Shown one piece after another: positions 1 through 8,913 of a stretch of DNA of 64,000 nt; position 1 is the stretch's first letter; every line of letters starts with the position of its first letter. The translations under genes and the position numbers were made by a program. The notes under the pieces are model-generated. The model saw only the letters and a program-made list of their open reading frames with translations. It was not told the origin of the DNA and made no database searches. The stretch comes from Pseudoalteromonas tunicata (GTDB lineage: Bacteria > Pseudomonadota > Gammaproteobacteria > Enterobacterales > Alteromonadaceae): assembly GCF_002310815.1 (NCBI RefSeq), contig NZ_CP011032.1, positions 3,016,001-3,080,000 of the forward strand, written 5' to 3'.

Positions 1-734
1 GCTTGCTTATCTGATACTTGTAATAACCCCTGCTCAATCGCACCAATTCGGATAAAATCGACATAACAAGGTTGCTCTGGGCGATAATTTGGATTTGACC
101 AACTTTCTGCAACTTCAATAAACTCATCGGTAAATCCCCAAGCTCTCATGATTGAGCCTCCGATTTTGCCACCTAATTTTTGAATTGAATGAGCCAAAAA
201 GCTAGGATTCCCAAATACTTCCTCATGACGTTCTGCCTCGGTTAAAATCGGCAATACACCAATGTTATAAACTAAAGCTGCCAGTGTAATCGTATCGACA
301 TTCAATGAGGTGCGCTTGTGCTCTTTTAAGTACATCTGCATTAAAGTAATCGCACTTGCGGCAACAGTTAGAGTACGTTGCCATGCTTTATCCATGTAGC
401 CTTTTACAAGCGCATTTTTTGAAACAAACAACTGCTCCATAGCCATTGCCGTTGCAATATTTTTTATTTGACGTAAACCAATTCGCGTTACCGCTTGATT
501 TAAGGTAGAAACTTTAATAGTTCGGCCTAAGAATGCACTGTTAGCTATTTTAATCATCCTAGCGGCTAAAGCTGGGTCGTGAGCTATCACATCTGCCATA
601 GCCATTAAATTAGCATCGGGATCATCGGCTGTTTTTCTAACTCTGACTGCAATTTCCGGTAACGTTGGTAGGACTAATGTATCGTTATTAATCTTCTCGA
701 TTAAAATAGTAAGTAATGCATTTTCTGTTGACAT
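1..734 (-). CDS. HDOD-domain signalling protein, cut by the window edge
   Basis: The reverse strand from an ATG at 732-734 reads without stops to the left edge, giving the first 244 codons of a longer protein. An AAGGAA ribosome-binding site lies about 10 bases before the ATG. The protein begins MSTENALLTILIEKIN and continues with LPTLPEIAVRVR, then DPALAARMIKIANSAF and IGLRQIKNIATAMAM. This is the pattern of the HDOD fold, a catalytically dead HD-like module found in signalling proteins. A later stretch (TLAALVYNIGVLPIL) matches the second half of the domain. HDOD proteins usually act as scaffolds in motility, biofilm or stress signalling, but the target here is unknown. The C-terminus lies outside the window, so an extra output domain cannot be excluded. 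Confidence 0.85.
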   Translation of the reverse strand, partial: MSTENALLTILIEKINNDTLVLPTLPEIAVRVRKTADDPDANLMAMADVIAHDPALAARMIKIANSAFLGRTIKVSTLNQAVTRIGLRQIKNIATAMAMEQLFVSKNALVKGYMDKAWQRTLTVAASAITLMQMYLKEHKRTSLNVDTITLAALVYNIGVLPILTEAERHEEVFGNPSFLAHSIQKLGGKIGGSIMRAWGFTDEFIEVAESWSNPNYRPEQPCYVDFIRIGAIEQGLLQVSDKQ

Positions 735-1273
735 AAGATCCGGTTCCTTATTTCAAAATCCCTAAATTACAAAGGGCTAGATAATTATTGTTATGTTGAT
801 TCAAGTATCGGCTAAGAAATCAATAAAGTTAAGGGAAATGTTTTATTTTCAAGCAATTTTTTTACAACGATGTAAACAAACAACTTTTTTTTTAAGAGAA
901 ACAAAGCAACATCGACACAAAATACACAGCACAATTAACACGCAAAAAACCACCCACACCACAAATCAAGCCTCAAGTCATCAAATATAAAAAAACAAAC
1001 CTAAAAAACAAATAGTTAACTGTTTATTTCTTATTTATGAACTCCTAAAAACCACGTTTAAAACAGTAATAAGCCCATAAAAAACGTTCAAAAAAAACAA
1101 AAACCTTAAGTTAGTGGTCTGGATAAATAATTAGCAACCATTGGTTACAAAACAAAATCGTTAATCATTTGTAAGCAAAACGGTAACTCACTTAAGCTGA
1201 GTATCGTTTGATCATGATTTAAGTTTATAGCTCAAATCAAAAATAATATTAATTAAAAAACAGGGATATACTA
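735..1273. other. AT-rich intergenic region between two divergent genes
   Basis: This 539-bp gap separates the HDOD gene (reverse) from the TonB receptor gene (forward) and must hold both promoters. It is very A-rich from about 1000 to 1130. Two dyads lie closer to the receptor gene: TTACAAA (1145-1151) with TTTGTAA (1168-1174), and ACTCA-CTTAAGC-TGAGT (1186-1202). Either could be an operator for the receptor gene, but neither matches a motif I can name. No convincing small gene is present; a 65-codon open frame at 793-990 has low-complexity Lys/Thr/His-rich content and no ribosome-binding site. Confidence 0.4.
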
Positions 1274-4240
1274 ATGCGTAATTCTAAGCTTTCGCAATCA
1301 ATCCGACTGGCGATTTTATGCAGTCTTTCCGCTCCAGTTGCACTTATTTCAAACTCAGTACTCGCAGAAGAAGCAGCACAAAAAGATAAAAATATTGAAG
1401 TAATTGCTATTACCGGTAGTCGTATCAGACAAGTCGGTGCTGAATCTGTATCACCGATTATTTCGATCGGTGAAAAGGAACTCGGTTTTTTACAAGAACC
1501 TGAAGTAGAACAAATTCTAAGAAGTTTACCTGCTACAATTCCTGGCGATGGTAGTAACGTAAATAATGGCTCAGCTGGTGCTGCCACAATCGACTTAAGA
1601 GGACTGGGTTCACAACGTTCACTCATCCTGATGGATGGTCGCCGCATGATCCCATTTAACTACAATGGCTCAGTTGATGCGTCTACGATCCCAAGTGCCT
1701 TAATTAAAAGCATAGACATAGTTACAGGTGGGGCATCAGCAACCTACGGTTCTGACGCTATTGCTGGCGCGGTAAATGTACTTTTAAAAAATGATTTTGA
1801 AGGTGTTGATTTAGACCTTAAACATTCTCGCACTGGCGATAATGATGGCGATAAAAGCAGTATCGCATTAACCATTGGTTCGAGCTTAGCGAATGGCAAA
1901 GGTAATGCTGCGATTTCAATAGGTTGGATGCAGCGAGATCAAGTCTTGCTGGGTGACCGTTCATTGGGGTTATTAGGCATTGAAACAGCTAACGGTGCCA
2001 ACTACCAGCAGTTTTTAAATGGTGAAGCGCCAGCACCTGCACCAAGTGAGTGTAGTGCTCCTAACTCTGTAGCTTCTGGTGGTTCAACAACAGCAATACC
2101 AACTCGTTTTGCTATTGTAGGTGCTGGTGCATCTGCAGCTGGACAATTTAGAAATGATGGTACTCTTGTAAATAAAGAATGTAGTGTATTTAACTTCAAC
2201 CCTTATAACTTCTACCAAACACCAACCGAGCGTTATACCGCTACCGCTTTGGCACATTACGACATTACTGAAGAGCAACAAATTTATACTAACTTCAGCT
2301 ATGCCAATAACTCTGTAGATACCCAAGTTGCGCCATCAGGTACATTTGGTGCAGCATTTAATTTACCCCTTCGTAACCCGCTCATTGGCAATCAAGCACG
2401 TGAATTTATGATTGGTGCAGCTAATACAGCACTAAGTAATGGCTTATTAGATTCGACCAACTGGCAAGATCTTAATAACAATGGAGTGGTTGATGCTGAT
2501 GATTACCTTAAAGTTCAATTACGTCGCCGTACTTTAGAGTTAGGTGCACGTACAGAACGCTTTGATTCTGAACAATTCCAATTTGTAGTCGGAAGCCGTG
2601 GTCAACTATTTGGTGATTGGGAATATGATGCGTATTATCAATATGGTGAATCAAACCGTACCACGGTTCGTGCTGGTTATACCAATCTAACAAATATTCA
2701 GAATGCATTAGATAGCTTCGATGGTGTTACGTGTAATAATGGTGACTCGACTTGTGTCCCAATTAATTTATTTGGTGGTTATGGCACAATTACTGATGAA
2801 ATGGCAGGTTATGCACAAGCTGTCGCTTTACAACAGCAAAAATACAGCCAAGAAATCGCTACGGTAATCGTCAATGGCCCCGTTGACATGATCCAATTGC
2901 CAACGGCTGACGCCCCTTTAGCCCTGAGCTTTGGTTATGAAACGCGAACCGAAAAAGGTTTGTTTGAACCTGATGAATGTTTAAAACTTGCACCTGCAAG
3001 CTGTCAGGGTGGCGCAGGCGGTAATCAGCTGCCAGTTAAAGGCGGTTTTAAAGTTGATGAACTGTTTTTTGAAGGCGCACTACCTATTTTAGCCGATTTA
3101 CCTGCTGCGCAATCGCTTGATTTGAGCTTTGGCTATCGCTGGGCTGATTACGATACTGTTGGCAACAATGAAACATGGAAACTTGGTTTTAACTGGCGTC
3201 CAGTTGACTCTGTGTTATTTCGTGTGATGCAACAACAAGCAACTCGAGCGCCGAATGTTGGCGAAATCGCATCGCCTGTAGTAACCAGCTTAGATAACTC
3301 AAAATTAGATCCTTGTTCTGTCGCTAATGCAGAAAATATTGATGCAAGATTACGTCAATTATGTATCTCAACGGGCATGAGCGATGCGCAAGTCGGTAAT
3401 GTACAAGATGTAGTCTCTGGCCAAGTAAATGTAATTCAAGGTACCGATCCAAACAATCAACCAGGTGCAGAACAAGCAGATACATTAACAGCTGGGATTG
3501 TATGGACTCCTGAATTTGACTTTGCACAAAACCTAACGCTGTCTGTTGATTACTATGACATTGATATTAAAGATACTATTGACAAGTTTTCTGCTCAAGA
3601 AATTACTGATGCCTGCTATATCTACGGTGATGTAAACGCATGTGCCAAAATTAAGCGTGTAGGTGGTGATTTAACCGTTGATGGCGCAGGGATAGAACAA
3701 CTGACTACCAACTTAAAATACCAACGTGCTCAAGGGGTTGAGATTGGTTTTAATCTTGCTTTTGACTTAACTGAAATGGGTCAACTTGAGTTTTCAGGTA
3801 CCGTTAATAAATACTTAAAACAAGAAAGTCAAAGCTCAGACACCTTACCTGTACTTGATTGTAAAGGTCATTTTGGTACATCGTGCGATCCAATCCCTGA
3901 AGTTCAGTGGGTACAACGTACAACATGGAATTATGAAGACACCACAGTATCATTGCAGTGGAGACATTCTGATGGAATTTCTGCTGAGCCAAGTGAGCGT
4001 GCAGGCGTATTTGAAACTTTCCAAACCATCGGCGGTTATAACTACTTCGACTTATTTGCCAGCTACAACTACAGCGACAATATTAAGTTGACCTTTGGTA
4101 TCGACAACTTATTTGAAAAAGAGCCGCCAGTAGTCGGTAACGAAGCTGGAGATACTAGCTCAAACTCAGGTAATACCTTTCCTAGTAACTATGATGTGCT
4201 AGGTCGTAAATTTAAAATGGGTATTAAATTTCAATTCTAA
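1274..4240 (+). CDS. TonB-dependent outer-membrane receptor
   Basis: The 988-residue protein is an outer-membrane transporter powered by TonB. It has a signal peptide ending near SVLA|EE (residue 31), a TonB-box-like stretch (IEVIAITGSR, about residues 41-50), a plug domain with TIDLRGLGSQRSLILMDGRR and VTGGASATYGSDAIAGAVN, and a long beta-barrel ending in KFQF with a terminal Phe. Four Cys pairs in predicted loops (for example CNNGDSTC) could form disulfides. The start is supported by AGGGA about 8 bases upstream. This plug type belongs to the large Alteromonadales receptor families for peptides, glycans and similar nutrients; the substrate cannot be read from the sequence. No neighbouring pathway genes on the same strand identify the ligand. 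The nearest downstream same-strand gene is a dipeptidyl peptidase, which would fit peptide import but is separated by a terminator and a reverse-strand gene. Confidence 0.93.
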   Translation: MRNSKLSQSIRLAILCSLSAPVALISNSVLAEEAAQKDKNIEVIAITGSRIRQVGAESVSPIISIGEKELGFLQEPEVEQILRSLPATIPGDGSNVNNGSAGAATIDLRGLGSQRSLILMDGRRMIPFNYNGSVDASTIPSALIKSIDIVTGGASATYGSDAIAGAVNVLLKNDFEGVDLDLKHSRTGDNDGDKSSIALTIGSSLANGKGNAAISIGWMQRDQVLLGDRSLGLLGIETANGANYQQFLNGEAPAPAPSECSAPNSVASGGSTTAIPTRFAIVGAGASAAGQFRNDGTLVNKECSVFNFNPYNFYQTPTERYTATALAHYDITEEQQIYTNFSYANNSVDTQVAPSGTFGAAFNLPLRNPLIGNQAREFMIGAANTALSNGLLDSTNWQDLNNNGVVDADDYLKVQLRRRTLELGARTERFDSEQFQFVVGSRGQLFGDWEYDAYYQYGESNRTTVRAGYTNLTNIQNALDSFDGVTCNNGDSTCVPINLFGGYGTITDEMAGYAQAVALQQQKYSQEIATVIVNGPVDMIQLPTADAPLALSFGYETRTEKGLFEPDECLKLAPASCQGGAGGNQLPVKGGFKVDELFFEGALPILADLPAAQSLDLSFGYRWADYDTVGNNETWKLGFNWRPVDSVLFRVMQQQATRAPNVGEIASPVVTSLDNSKLDPCSVANAENIDARLRQLCISTGMSDAQVGNVQDVVSGQVNVIQGTDPNNQPGAEQADTLTAGIVWTPEFDFAQNLTLSVDYYDIDIKDTIDKFSAQEITDACYIYGDVNACAKIKRVGGDLTVDGAGIEQLTTNLKYQRAQGVEIGFNLAFDLTEMGQLEFSGTVNKYLKQESQSSDTLPVLDCKGHFGTSCDPIPEVQWVQRTTWNYEDTTVSLQWRHSDGISAEPSERAGVFETFQTIGGYNYFDLFASYNYSDNIKLTFGIDNLFEKEPPVVGNEAGDTSSNSGNTFPSNYDVLGRKFKMGIKFQF

Positions 4241-4254
4241 TAGATTGAGTTAGT

Positions 4255-4342
4255 AAAAAAGCGAGCTTGAGTTCTGGAGTGATCCCACTAATTGGAATGT
4301 CCAACTTGTGGGAGTCACTTCATTAATCAAGCTCGCTTTTTT
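4255..4342. terminator. Large nested bidirectional terminator hairpin
   Basis: A perfect 16-bp outer stem pairs 4255-4270 (A6 then GCGAGCTTGA) with 4327-4342 (its complement ending in T6). Inside, AGTGA-TCCCAC (4278-4288) pairs with GTGGGA-G-TCACT (4308-4319) with one bulged G, and TTGGA (4292-4296) pairs with TCCAA (4300-4304) around an ATG loop. It sits between the convergent TonB receptor and HIT genes and gives a U tract on either strand. The right arm overlaps the HIT stop codon. It is far longer than the simple terminators elsewhere in the window. Confidence 0.85.
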
Positions 4343-4736
4343 ATGCCATTTTAAGGCGAATCAGCTCTATTTCATCACTCGAATAGGCCACTGCGGGACA
4401 CTTTCCCCATACCGGAGCGGGCCAAGCTAAATCAGTTTTATATCGCGCAATATGATGAATATGTAACTGCGGCACCATGTTACCCAATGCGGCAATATTG
4501 AGTTTATCAGGCATAAATTGGGCTTTAATTTTATGGCTCAGCAGTATCGACTCTTGCCAATAAGTTTGTTGTTCTTGTTCTGTTAAATCGACAAACTCTG
4601 TCACATCAGCAATTTTTGGCACCAAAATAAACCAAGGGAATTGTCGGTCGTTCATGAGTAATACTTTACATAAAGGCCAATCAAATAATTCAATACAATC
4701 ACGTTGTAATTCAAAAGCGAGAGAAAAATGAGCCAT
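4341..4736 (-). CDS. HIT-domain protein (nucleotide hydrolase/transferase family)
   Basis: The protein has 131 residues, a normal size for a single HIT domain. The histidine-triad region reads Q90-L-H92-I-H94-H95-I, followed by ARYKTDLAWPAPVWGK. The first triad position is Gln, as in a proteobacterial subgroup that shares the PQLHxHHIAR and WPxPVWG signature, so this is probably a family trait and not decay. HIT proteins act on nucleoside phosphates such as diadenosine polyphosphates or AMP-lysine/AMP-amide adducts. The N-terminal part (LFDWPLCKVLLMNDRQFPWFILVPK) is the usual first beta-alpha unit. The gene stands alone, convergent with the TonB receptor gene and divergent from the DPP IV gene. 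The real substrate is unknown. Confidence 0.9.
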   Translation of the reverse strand: MAHFSLAFELQRDCIELFDWPLCKVLLMNDRQFPWFILVPKIADVTEFVDLTEQEQQTYWQESILLSHKIKAQFMPDKLNIAALGNMVPQLHIHHIARYKTDLAWPAPVWGKCPAVAYSSDEIELIRLKMA

Positions 4737-4860
4737 GTTAGTTAAATCGATAATAAAAAGTGGTGCTATTTAACCTTAACCTGTTGTTGATAGCAATTTG
4801 TTGCAGTTCAAAATAGATCTCATTACCATCAAAACAACATCAATAAAAAAAGGTCGCACA

Positions 4861-7083
4861 GTGAAAAAATTAACTACGCTGATGGCGCTTACTTTACCTT
4901 TGGTAATGACAACGCAATTTGCATCAGCTCAGCCTCTAACTATCGAGCGAATTTTCTCAGATCCGGGTTTGGCAGGCAAAGCGCCCGTTAAACTAAAGTT
5001 CTCACCAGATGGCAGTCGAGTGACATATTTACAAGGCAAAGTCGAAGATTACGACCGCTACGATTTATGGGAATATAACTTAAAAGATAATACCAACCGT
5101 GTTTTAGTCGATTCAGAGCAGCTTTTTTCAGGTACTGAATCACTGTCAGATGAAGAAAAAGCGCGCCGAGAACGCCAGCGAATCTTTGGTAAAGGTATTT
5201 TAGAGTACACTTGGTCCAAAGACGGCAAAGCCTTACTTTTCCCACTGAATGGCGATTTGTATTACTACAGCCTGTTGGATGGCAAAAGCAAAAAGCTGAC
5301 CAATACCCCTGAATTTGAAACCGACGCTCGCTTTTCACCAAAAGGCCATTTTGTTTCTTTTATTCGTGAGCAAAATCTTTATGCACTGAACATTGCATCA
5401 GGCCAAGAAATTAAGCTTACCCAAGATGGCGGTGGCACCATAAAAAATGGGATGGCTGAGTTTGTAGCACAAGAAGAAATGGGGCGTATGACAGGTTATT
5501 GGTGGGCGGGTGATGAGTCTAAAGTAGCATTTACCCGTGTTGATGAAAGCCCTGTTGCCGAAGCTATCCGTAACGAAATTTATGCCGAAGAAGTAAAACT
5601 GTTTAACCAGCGCTACCCTTTTACTGGCACTGCCAACGTTGATATTCAGCTTGGCGTGGTCTCAATTAGCGACCAAAATATTGAATGGATTGATTTAGGT
5701 AAAGATAAAGACATTTATTTAACCCGCGCAAAATGGCTCAACGACAGCCAAACCCTATCGTATCAATGGCAAGACCGTGCTCAGCAAAAACTTGAGCTTA
5801 GATTTTATAACAGTAAAACTAAGCAACAAAAAGTAGCTGTTACTGAAACCAGCAATACATGGATTAATTTACATAATGACCTGCGTTTTTTAAAAGATAA
5901 TAAACACTTTATTTGGGCTTCTGAGCGAGATGGTTTTAAACATCTTTATTTGTACAGAAATAATGGTCAACTAGTACGCCAAATTACCCAGGGCGACTGG
6001 ATTGTTGATGATATTAAAGGCGTTGATGAAAAATCGGGGATTGTATATTTTGCAGGACGCGTTGACTCACCACTTGAAAGCCATTTATATCAAACATCCT
6101 TGTTTAAAAAAGGCAGCATTAAGCGGATCACTGAGCAAGGTAGCTACCATGGCATCGTGATGGCTGATGACAATAAAACCTTTATCGATAGTTTTTCATC
6201 GGTTAATCAACCAACTTCTGTTGCACTGCGTAAAAACAACGGTGAATTTATCACTTGGCTAGAGCAAAATAAGTTAGATGAGACCCACCCTCTTACGCCT
6301 TATTTAGCAGACCTTGCCCTACCTGAATATGGTACGCTTGCAGCAAAAGATGGCCAAACACTGCATTACCGCTTATTTAAACCAAACAACTTAGTTAAAG
6401 GTAAAAAATACCCTGTTATTGTAAATGTTTATGGCGGCCCACATGCCCAGCGAGTGACCAATAGCTGGCGCAGCAAAAACTTATATTTTCAATACATGGC
6501 TCAACAAGGTTATGTTATTTTTCAACTTGATAACCGAGGCTCATATAACCGAGGCAAAAAATTCGAGGACGCTATCTATAAACACTTAGGTGTAGTGGAA
6601 GTTGAAGACCAAATTACTGGTGTTGAATACCTGAGAAGCCTCGATTTCGTCGATGCAAATCGGATTGGTATTTACGGTCATAGTTATGGTGGTTACATGG
6701 CGTTAATGACTATGTTTAAAGCGGGTGATTATTTCCAAGCTGGCGTATCTGGCGCCCCCGTAACTGATTGGGCGTTATACGATACTCATTATACTGAGCG
6801 CTATTTAGGCCATCCTGAGACAAACGCGAAAGGTTATGAAGCAAGTGCGGTATTTCCATACGCTGATCAATTAAAGGGTCCGCTTTTAATTTATCATGGT
6901 ATGGCTGATGACAATGTATTGTTCACTCATGCGACAAAAATGTTTAAAGTCTTACAAGATCAGGTCAAACCATTTGAGATGATGACTTATCCGGGCTCAA
7001 AACATAGCTTAAGAGGTAAACAAGTACAAACTCACCTGCATCAAACAATTAGTAATTTCTTTGATAAATCGTTTAAACAATAA
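4861..7083 (+). CDS. Dipeptidyl peptidase IV (S9B serine peptidase)
   Basis: This secreted or periplasmic peptidase removes X-Pro or X-Ala dipeptides from peptide N-termini. The chosen start is GTG 4861, which gives a 740-residue protein with a classical signal peptide (VKKLTTLMALTLPLVM...ASA|QP) and an AGGT site before it. An in-frame TTG at 4798 would add 21 residues that spoil the signal peptide. The N-terminal half is the beta-propeller and holds the AQEEMGR motif; E205 and E206 bind the substrate amino terminus. The C-terminal alpha/beta-hydrolase domain has the nucleophile in GHSYGG (S608), Asp in GMADDNV (D683) and His in GSKHS (H715), so the triad is complete. The gene is monocistronic with a terminator just after it. 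It probably works in peptide nutrition together with the M17 and S10 peptidases in this window. Confidence 0.95.
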   Translation: MKKLTTLMALTLPLVMTTQFASAQPLTIERIFSDPGLAGKAPVKLKFSPDGSRVTYLQGKVEDYDRYDLWEYNLKDNTNRVLVDSEQLFSGTESLSDEEKARRERQRIFGKGILEYTWSKDGKALLFPLNGDLYYYSLLDGKSKKLTNTPEFETDARFSPKGHFVSFIREQNLYALNIASGQEIKLTQDGGGTIKNGMAEFVAQEEMGRMTGYWWAGDESKVAFTRVDESPVAEAIRNEIYAEEVKLFNQRYPFTGTANVDIQLGVVSISDQNIEWIDLGKDKDIYLTRAKWLNDSQTLSYQWQDRAQQKLELRFYNSKTKQQKVAVTETSNTWINLHNDLRFLKDNKHFIWASERDGFKHLYLYRNNGQLVRQITQGDWIVDDIKGVDEKSGIVYFAGRVDSPLESHLYQTSLFKKGSIKRITEQGSYHGIVMADDNKTFIDSFSSVNQPTSVALRKNNGEFITWLEQNKLDETHPLTPYLADLALPEYGTLAAKDGQTLHYRLFKPNNLVKGKKYPVIVNVYGGPHAQRVTNSWRSKNLYFQYMAQQGYVIFQLDNRGSYNRGKKFEDAIYKHLGVVEVEDQITGVEYLRSLDFVDANRIGIYGHSYGGYMALMTMFKAGDYFQAGVSGAPVTDWALYDTHYTERYLGHPETNAKGYEASAVFPYADQLKGPLLIYHGMADDNVLFTHATKMFKVLQDQVKPFEMMTYPGSKHSLRGKQVQTHLHQTISNFFDKSFKQ

Positions 7084-7085
7084 CT

Positions 7086-7118
7086 AAAAAAAGAGCTAAC
7101 ATTCGTTAGCTCTTTTTT
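7086..7118 (+). terminator. Rho-independent terminator after the DPP IV gene
   Basis: AAAGAGCTAAC and GTTAGCTCTTT form a stem around an ATTC loop, followed by a T run. It starts 3 bases after the stop codon. The A run on the left would also give a U tract on the reverse strand, but the convergent aminopeptidase gene ends more than 100 bases away. Confidence 0.9.
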
Positions 7119-7226
7119 ATTATCGAACCTTCACTTTATACCTCAAGCTGCTATTCATTTTTGATAAAGCAAAATCAATTAACCATGCACAGTGATAATA
7201 GATAGCTCGAATATTACTTATTCTAG

Positions 7227-8765
7227 TTACAGACAATAAGTGGCAAAAAAGCTAGCCACCGAGGCTGCGGTTGGTTTGCCGTGCTGCCAATCACCACCTT
7301 CAACACCGCTGCCTGCAATATCAACATGAATGTAAGGCAAAGGTAGCTCTGAATCTAAGCCATGTTTATCCAAACCCGAAGCAATGGCCAAAAACGCCAT
7401 TGGGAACTGATGTCCTCTCGCTGTTACAGCTGACGGTGCGGTATTACTTGAGATGACATCATCAGCCAGCGTACGTGGTCGAACAAAATCATAATCTTCT
7501 CGGCGACTACGAGACACTTCGCTACCATCAGCCCACAAATCACCTTGTTGGGCTAATGTGTAAGATAGTTGCTTCGCCAAGGCTGGGCCATTTTCAACTA
7601 AAGCAGTGTACGGCCCCATCGCTCTTGCGGCATGGCCCGTTAAGGTTGCAACCGTAAATAACTCAGGATTGACCTCTGTTTTAGCTTGCTCTTTAAGTTC
7701 ATGAAGCAAGTCCCCCATTGCTAAGCGACCTTCAGCGTCAGTATTGCCTATACGCACTCGCACACCTGAGCGACTGGTAATGATTTCATCTGGAACAAAA
7801 CAATCAGCTCCAATTGAATTTCGTACTACCGCTAACAAAGCAACAACTTTAATACCTTGAGGTTGATACTCAGCAACAGCTTTCATAAAACCTGCAACAG
7901 ACGCCGCTCCGCCTTTATCTCGGCTCATACCAGCCATCGCACCACCAACTTTTAAGTCAGCACCACCGGTATCGTAAACCAATCCTTTACCAACAATCAG
8001 TAAGGTTTTTTTAATCTCACCAGCAGGGTGATAGGTTAACTTCACAACTCTTGGATGATGACGCTCAACCGCATATGAAGCTCGAGCAACGGCACTTAAC
8101 ATTGGATACTCTTTATCAATCACAGCTATATCATCAATAACAGAGGTCGAAACCGGGCTTTGCGCAAATAAATCAACACAATAATCAGCAAATTTTGGTG
8201 GGGACATTCGTTCCGGCTCAGTACCACATAAATCACGCGCCGCATATTGCCCAGCAGTTAAAGCGTTGAATTGTTTTATTTGAACCTCTGACGCCCCCAC
8301 TAAATATAACTGTGCTATCGGTTCAATGCTGGCACCATGATGCTCTCTAGCTTCCAATGGCTGCCATAATGCTTGGCAAGCCCCCATTGCTGCAACAGAT
8401 AACGCATGTTGGAATTTCCCAGAGCTTGGCACGTTCAACAACATAATAGCAGGAGCTTTACTGCCAGCCGCTTTAGCTTCAACTATTGCTAGTTTAGCTG
8501 CATCAAAATAGCGCCTTACATCATCATAATCACGATTAATTCGCCCCGTAGGTGCCAAAACTAATCGCTGTCCCGGCGCACTTTGACAAACTGTTAATAA
8601 AACCTGTTTACCAACTCTTTGGTCAACTTGCTGTAATTGTTTGATCTCATTGTAAAGTGGGCATGCTTCAACAGCAGAAAAATCATCACTGATCAGAATC
8701 AATGAGTCACATTCTGAAGTTGCTAATTGCTCAAGGCTAGATTGTAAAAATGTTGGTTGGGCCAT
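7227..8765 (-). CDS. Leucyl aminopeptidase family protein (M17)
   Basis: This is a 512-residue cytosolic metallo-aminopeptidase that releases N-terminal amino acids from peptides. The C-terminal catalytic domain carries the family metal ligands: Lys and Asp in VGKGLVYDTGG, Asp in GMSRDKGGAA, and Asp/Glu in NTDAEGRLAMGDLL, with the catalytic Arg in the same motif. The N-terminal third is the less conserved macro-like domain. MSRDKGGA in place of the usual MKFDMGGA shows it is not the PepA/XerB-type orthologue but a divergent branch. The ATG start has only a weak AGAG upstream. The next gene, an MCP, is divergent. It probably completes degradation of peptides produced by the exported peptidases. 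Confidence 0.9.
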   Translation of the reverse strand: MAQPTFLQSSLEQLATSECDSLILISDDFSAVEACPLYNEIKQLQQVDQRVGKQVLLTVCQSAPGQRLVLAPTGRINRDYDDVRRYFDAAKLAIVEAKAAGSKAPAIMLLNVPSSGKFQHALSVAAMGACQALWQPLEAREHHGASIEPIAQLYLVGASEVQIKQFNALTAGQYAARDLCGTEPERMSPPKFADYCVDLFAQSPVSTSVIDDIAVIDKEYPMLSAVARASYAVERHHPRVVKLTYHPAGEIKKTLLIVGKGLVYDTGGADLKVGGAMAGMSRDKGGAASVAGFMKAVAEYQPQGIKVVALLAVVRNSIGADCFVPDEIITSRSGVRVRIGNTDAEGRLAMGDLLHELKEQAKTEVNPELFTVATLTGHAARAMGPYTALVENGPALAKQLSYTLAQQGDLWADGSEVSRSRREDYDFVRPRTLADDVISSNTAPSAVTARGHQFPMAFLAIASGLDKHGLDSELPLPYIHVDIAGSGVEGGDWQHGKPTAASVASFFATYCL

Positions 8766-8913
8766 AATGAATGCTCTAATGGACTAAAATTAAGCCTTGA
8801 TTATCGCAAAAGTTATTGTTTTAACAAAGCTGAATACCGAGCAACAGACAAAACCAACTATTTTAAAAATTCGACCTATACTGAGTTAATACCCCTGCGA
8901 CAGTGTATTGATT

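Noticed and set aside
793..990. 65-codon forward open frame in the gap before the TonB receptor gene
   Set aside because: Low-complexity Lys/His/Thr-rich translation, no ribosome-binding site, lies in an A-rich non-coding stretch.
1145..1174. TTACAAA / TTTGTAA inverted repeat as a named operator
   Set aside because: A/T-rich and widely spaced; likely by chance in such DNA.
1249..1647. 132-codon antisense frame inside the TonB receptor gene
   Set aside because: Opposite to a gene with clear family motifs; amino-acid pattern is that of an antisense shadow.
8877..8882. TATACT before the chemotaxis receptor gene as a promoter
   Set aside because: No -35 box at a suitable distance and no flagellar sigma-28 pattern.
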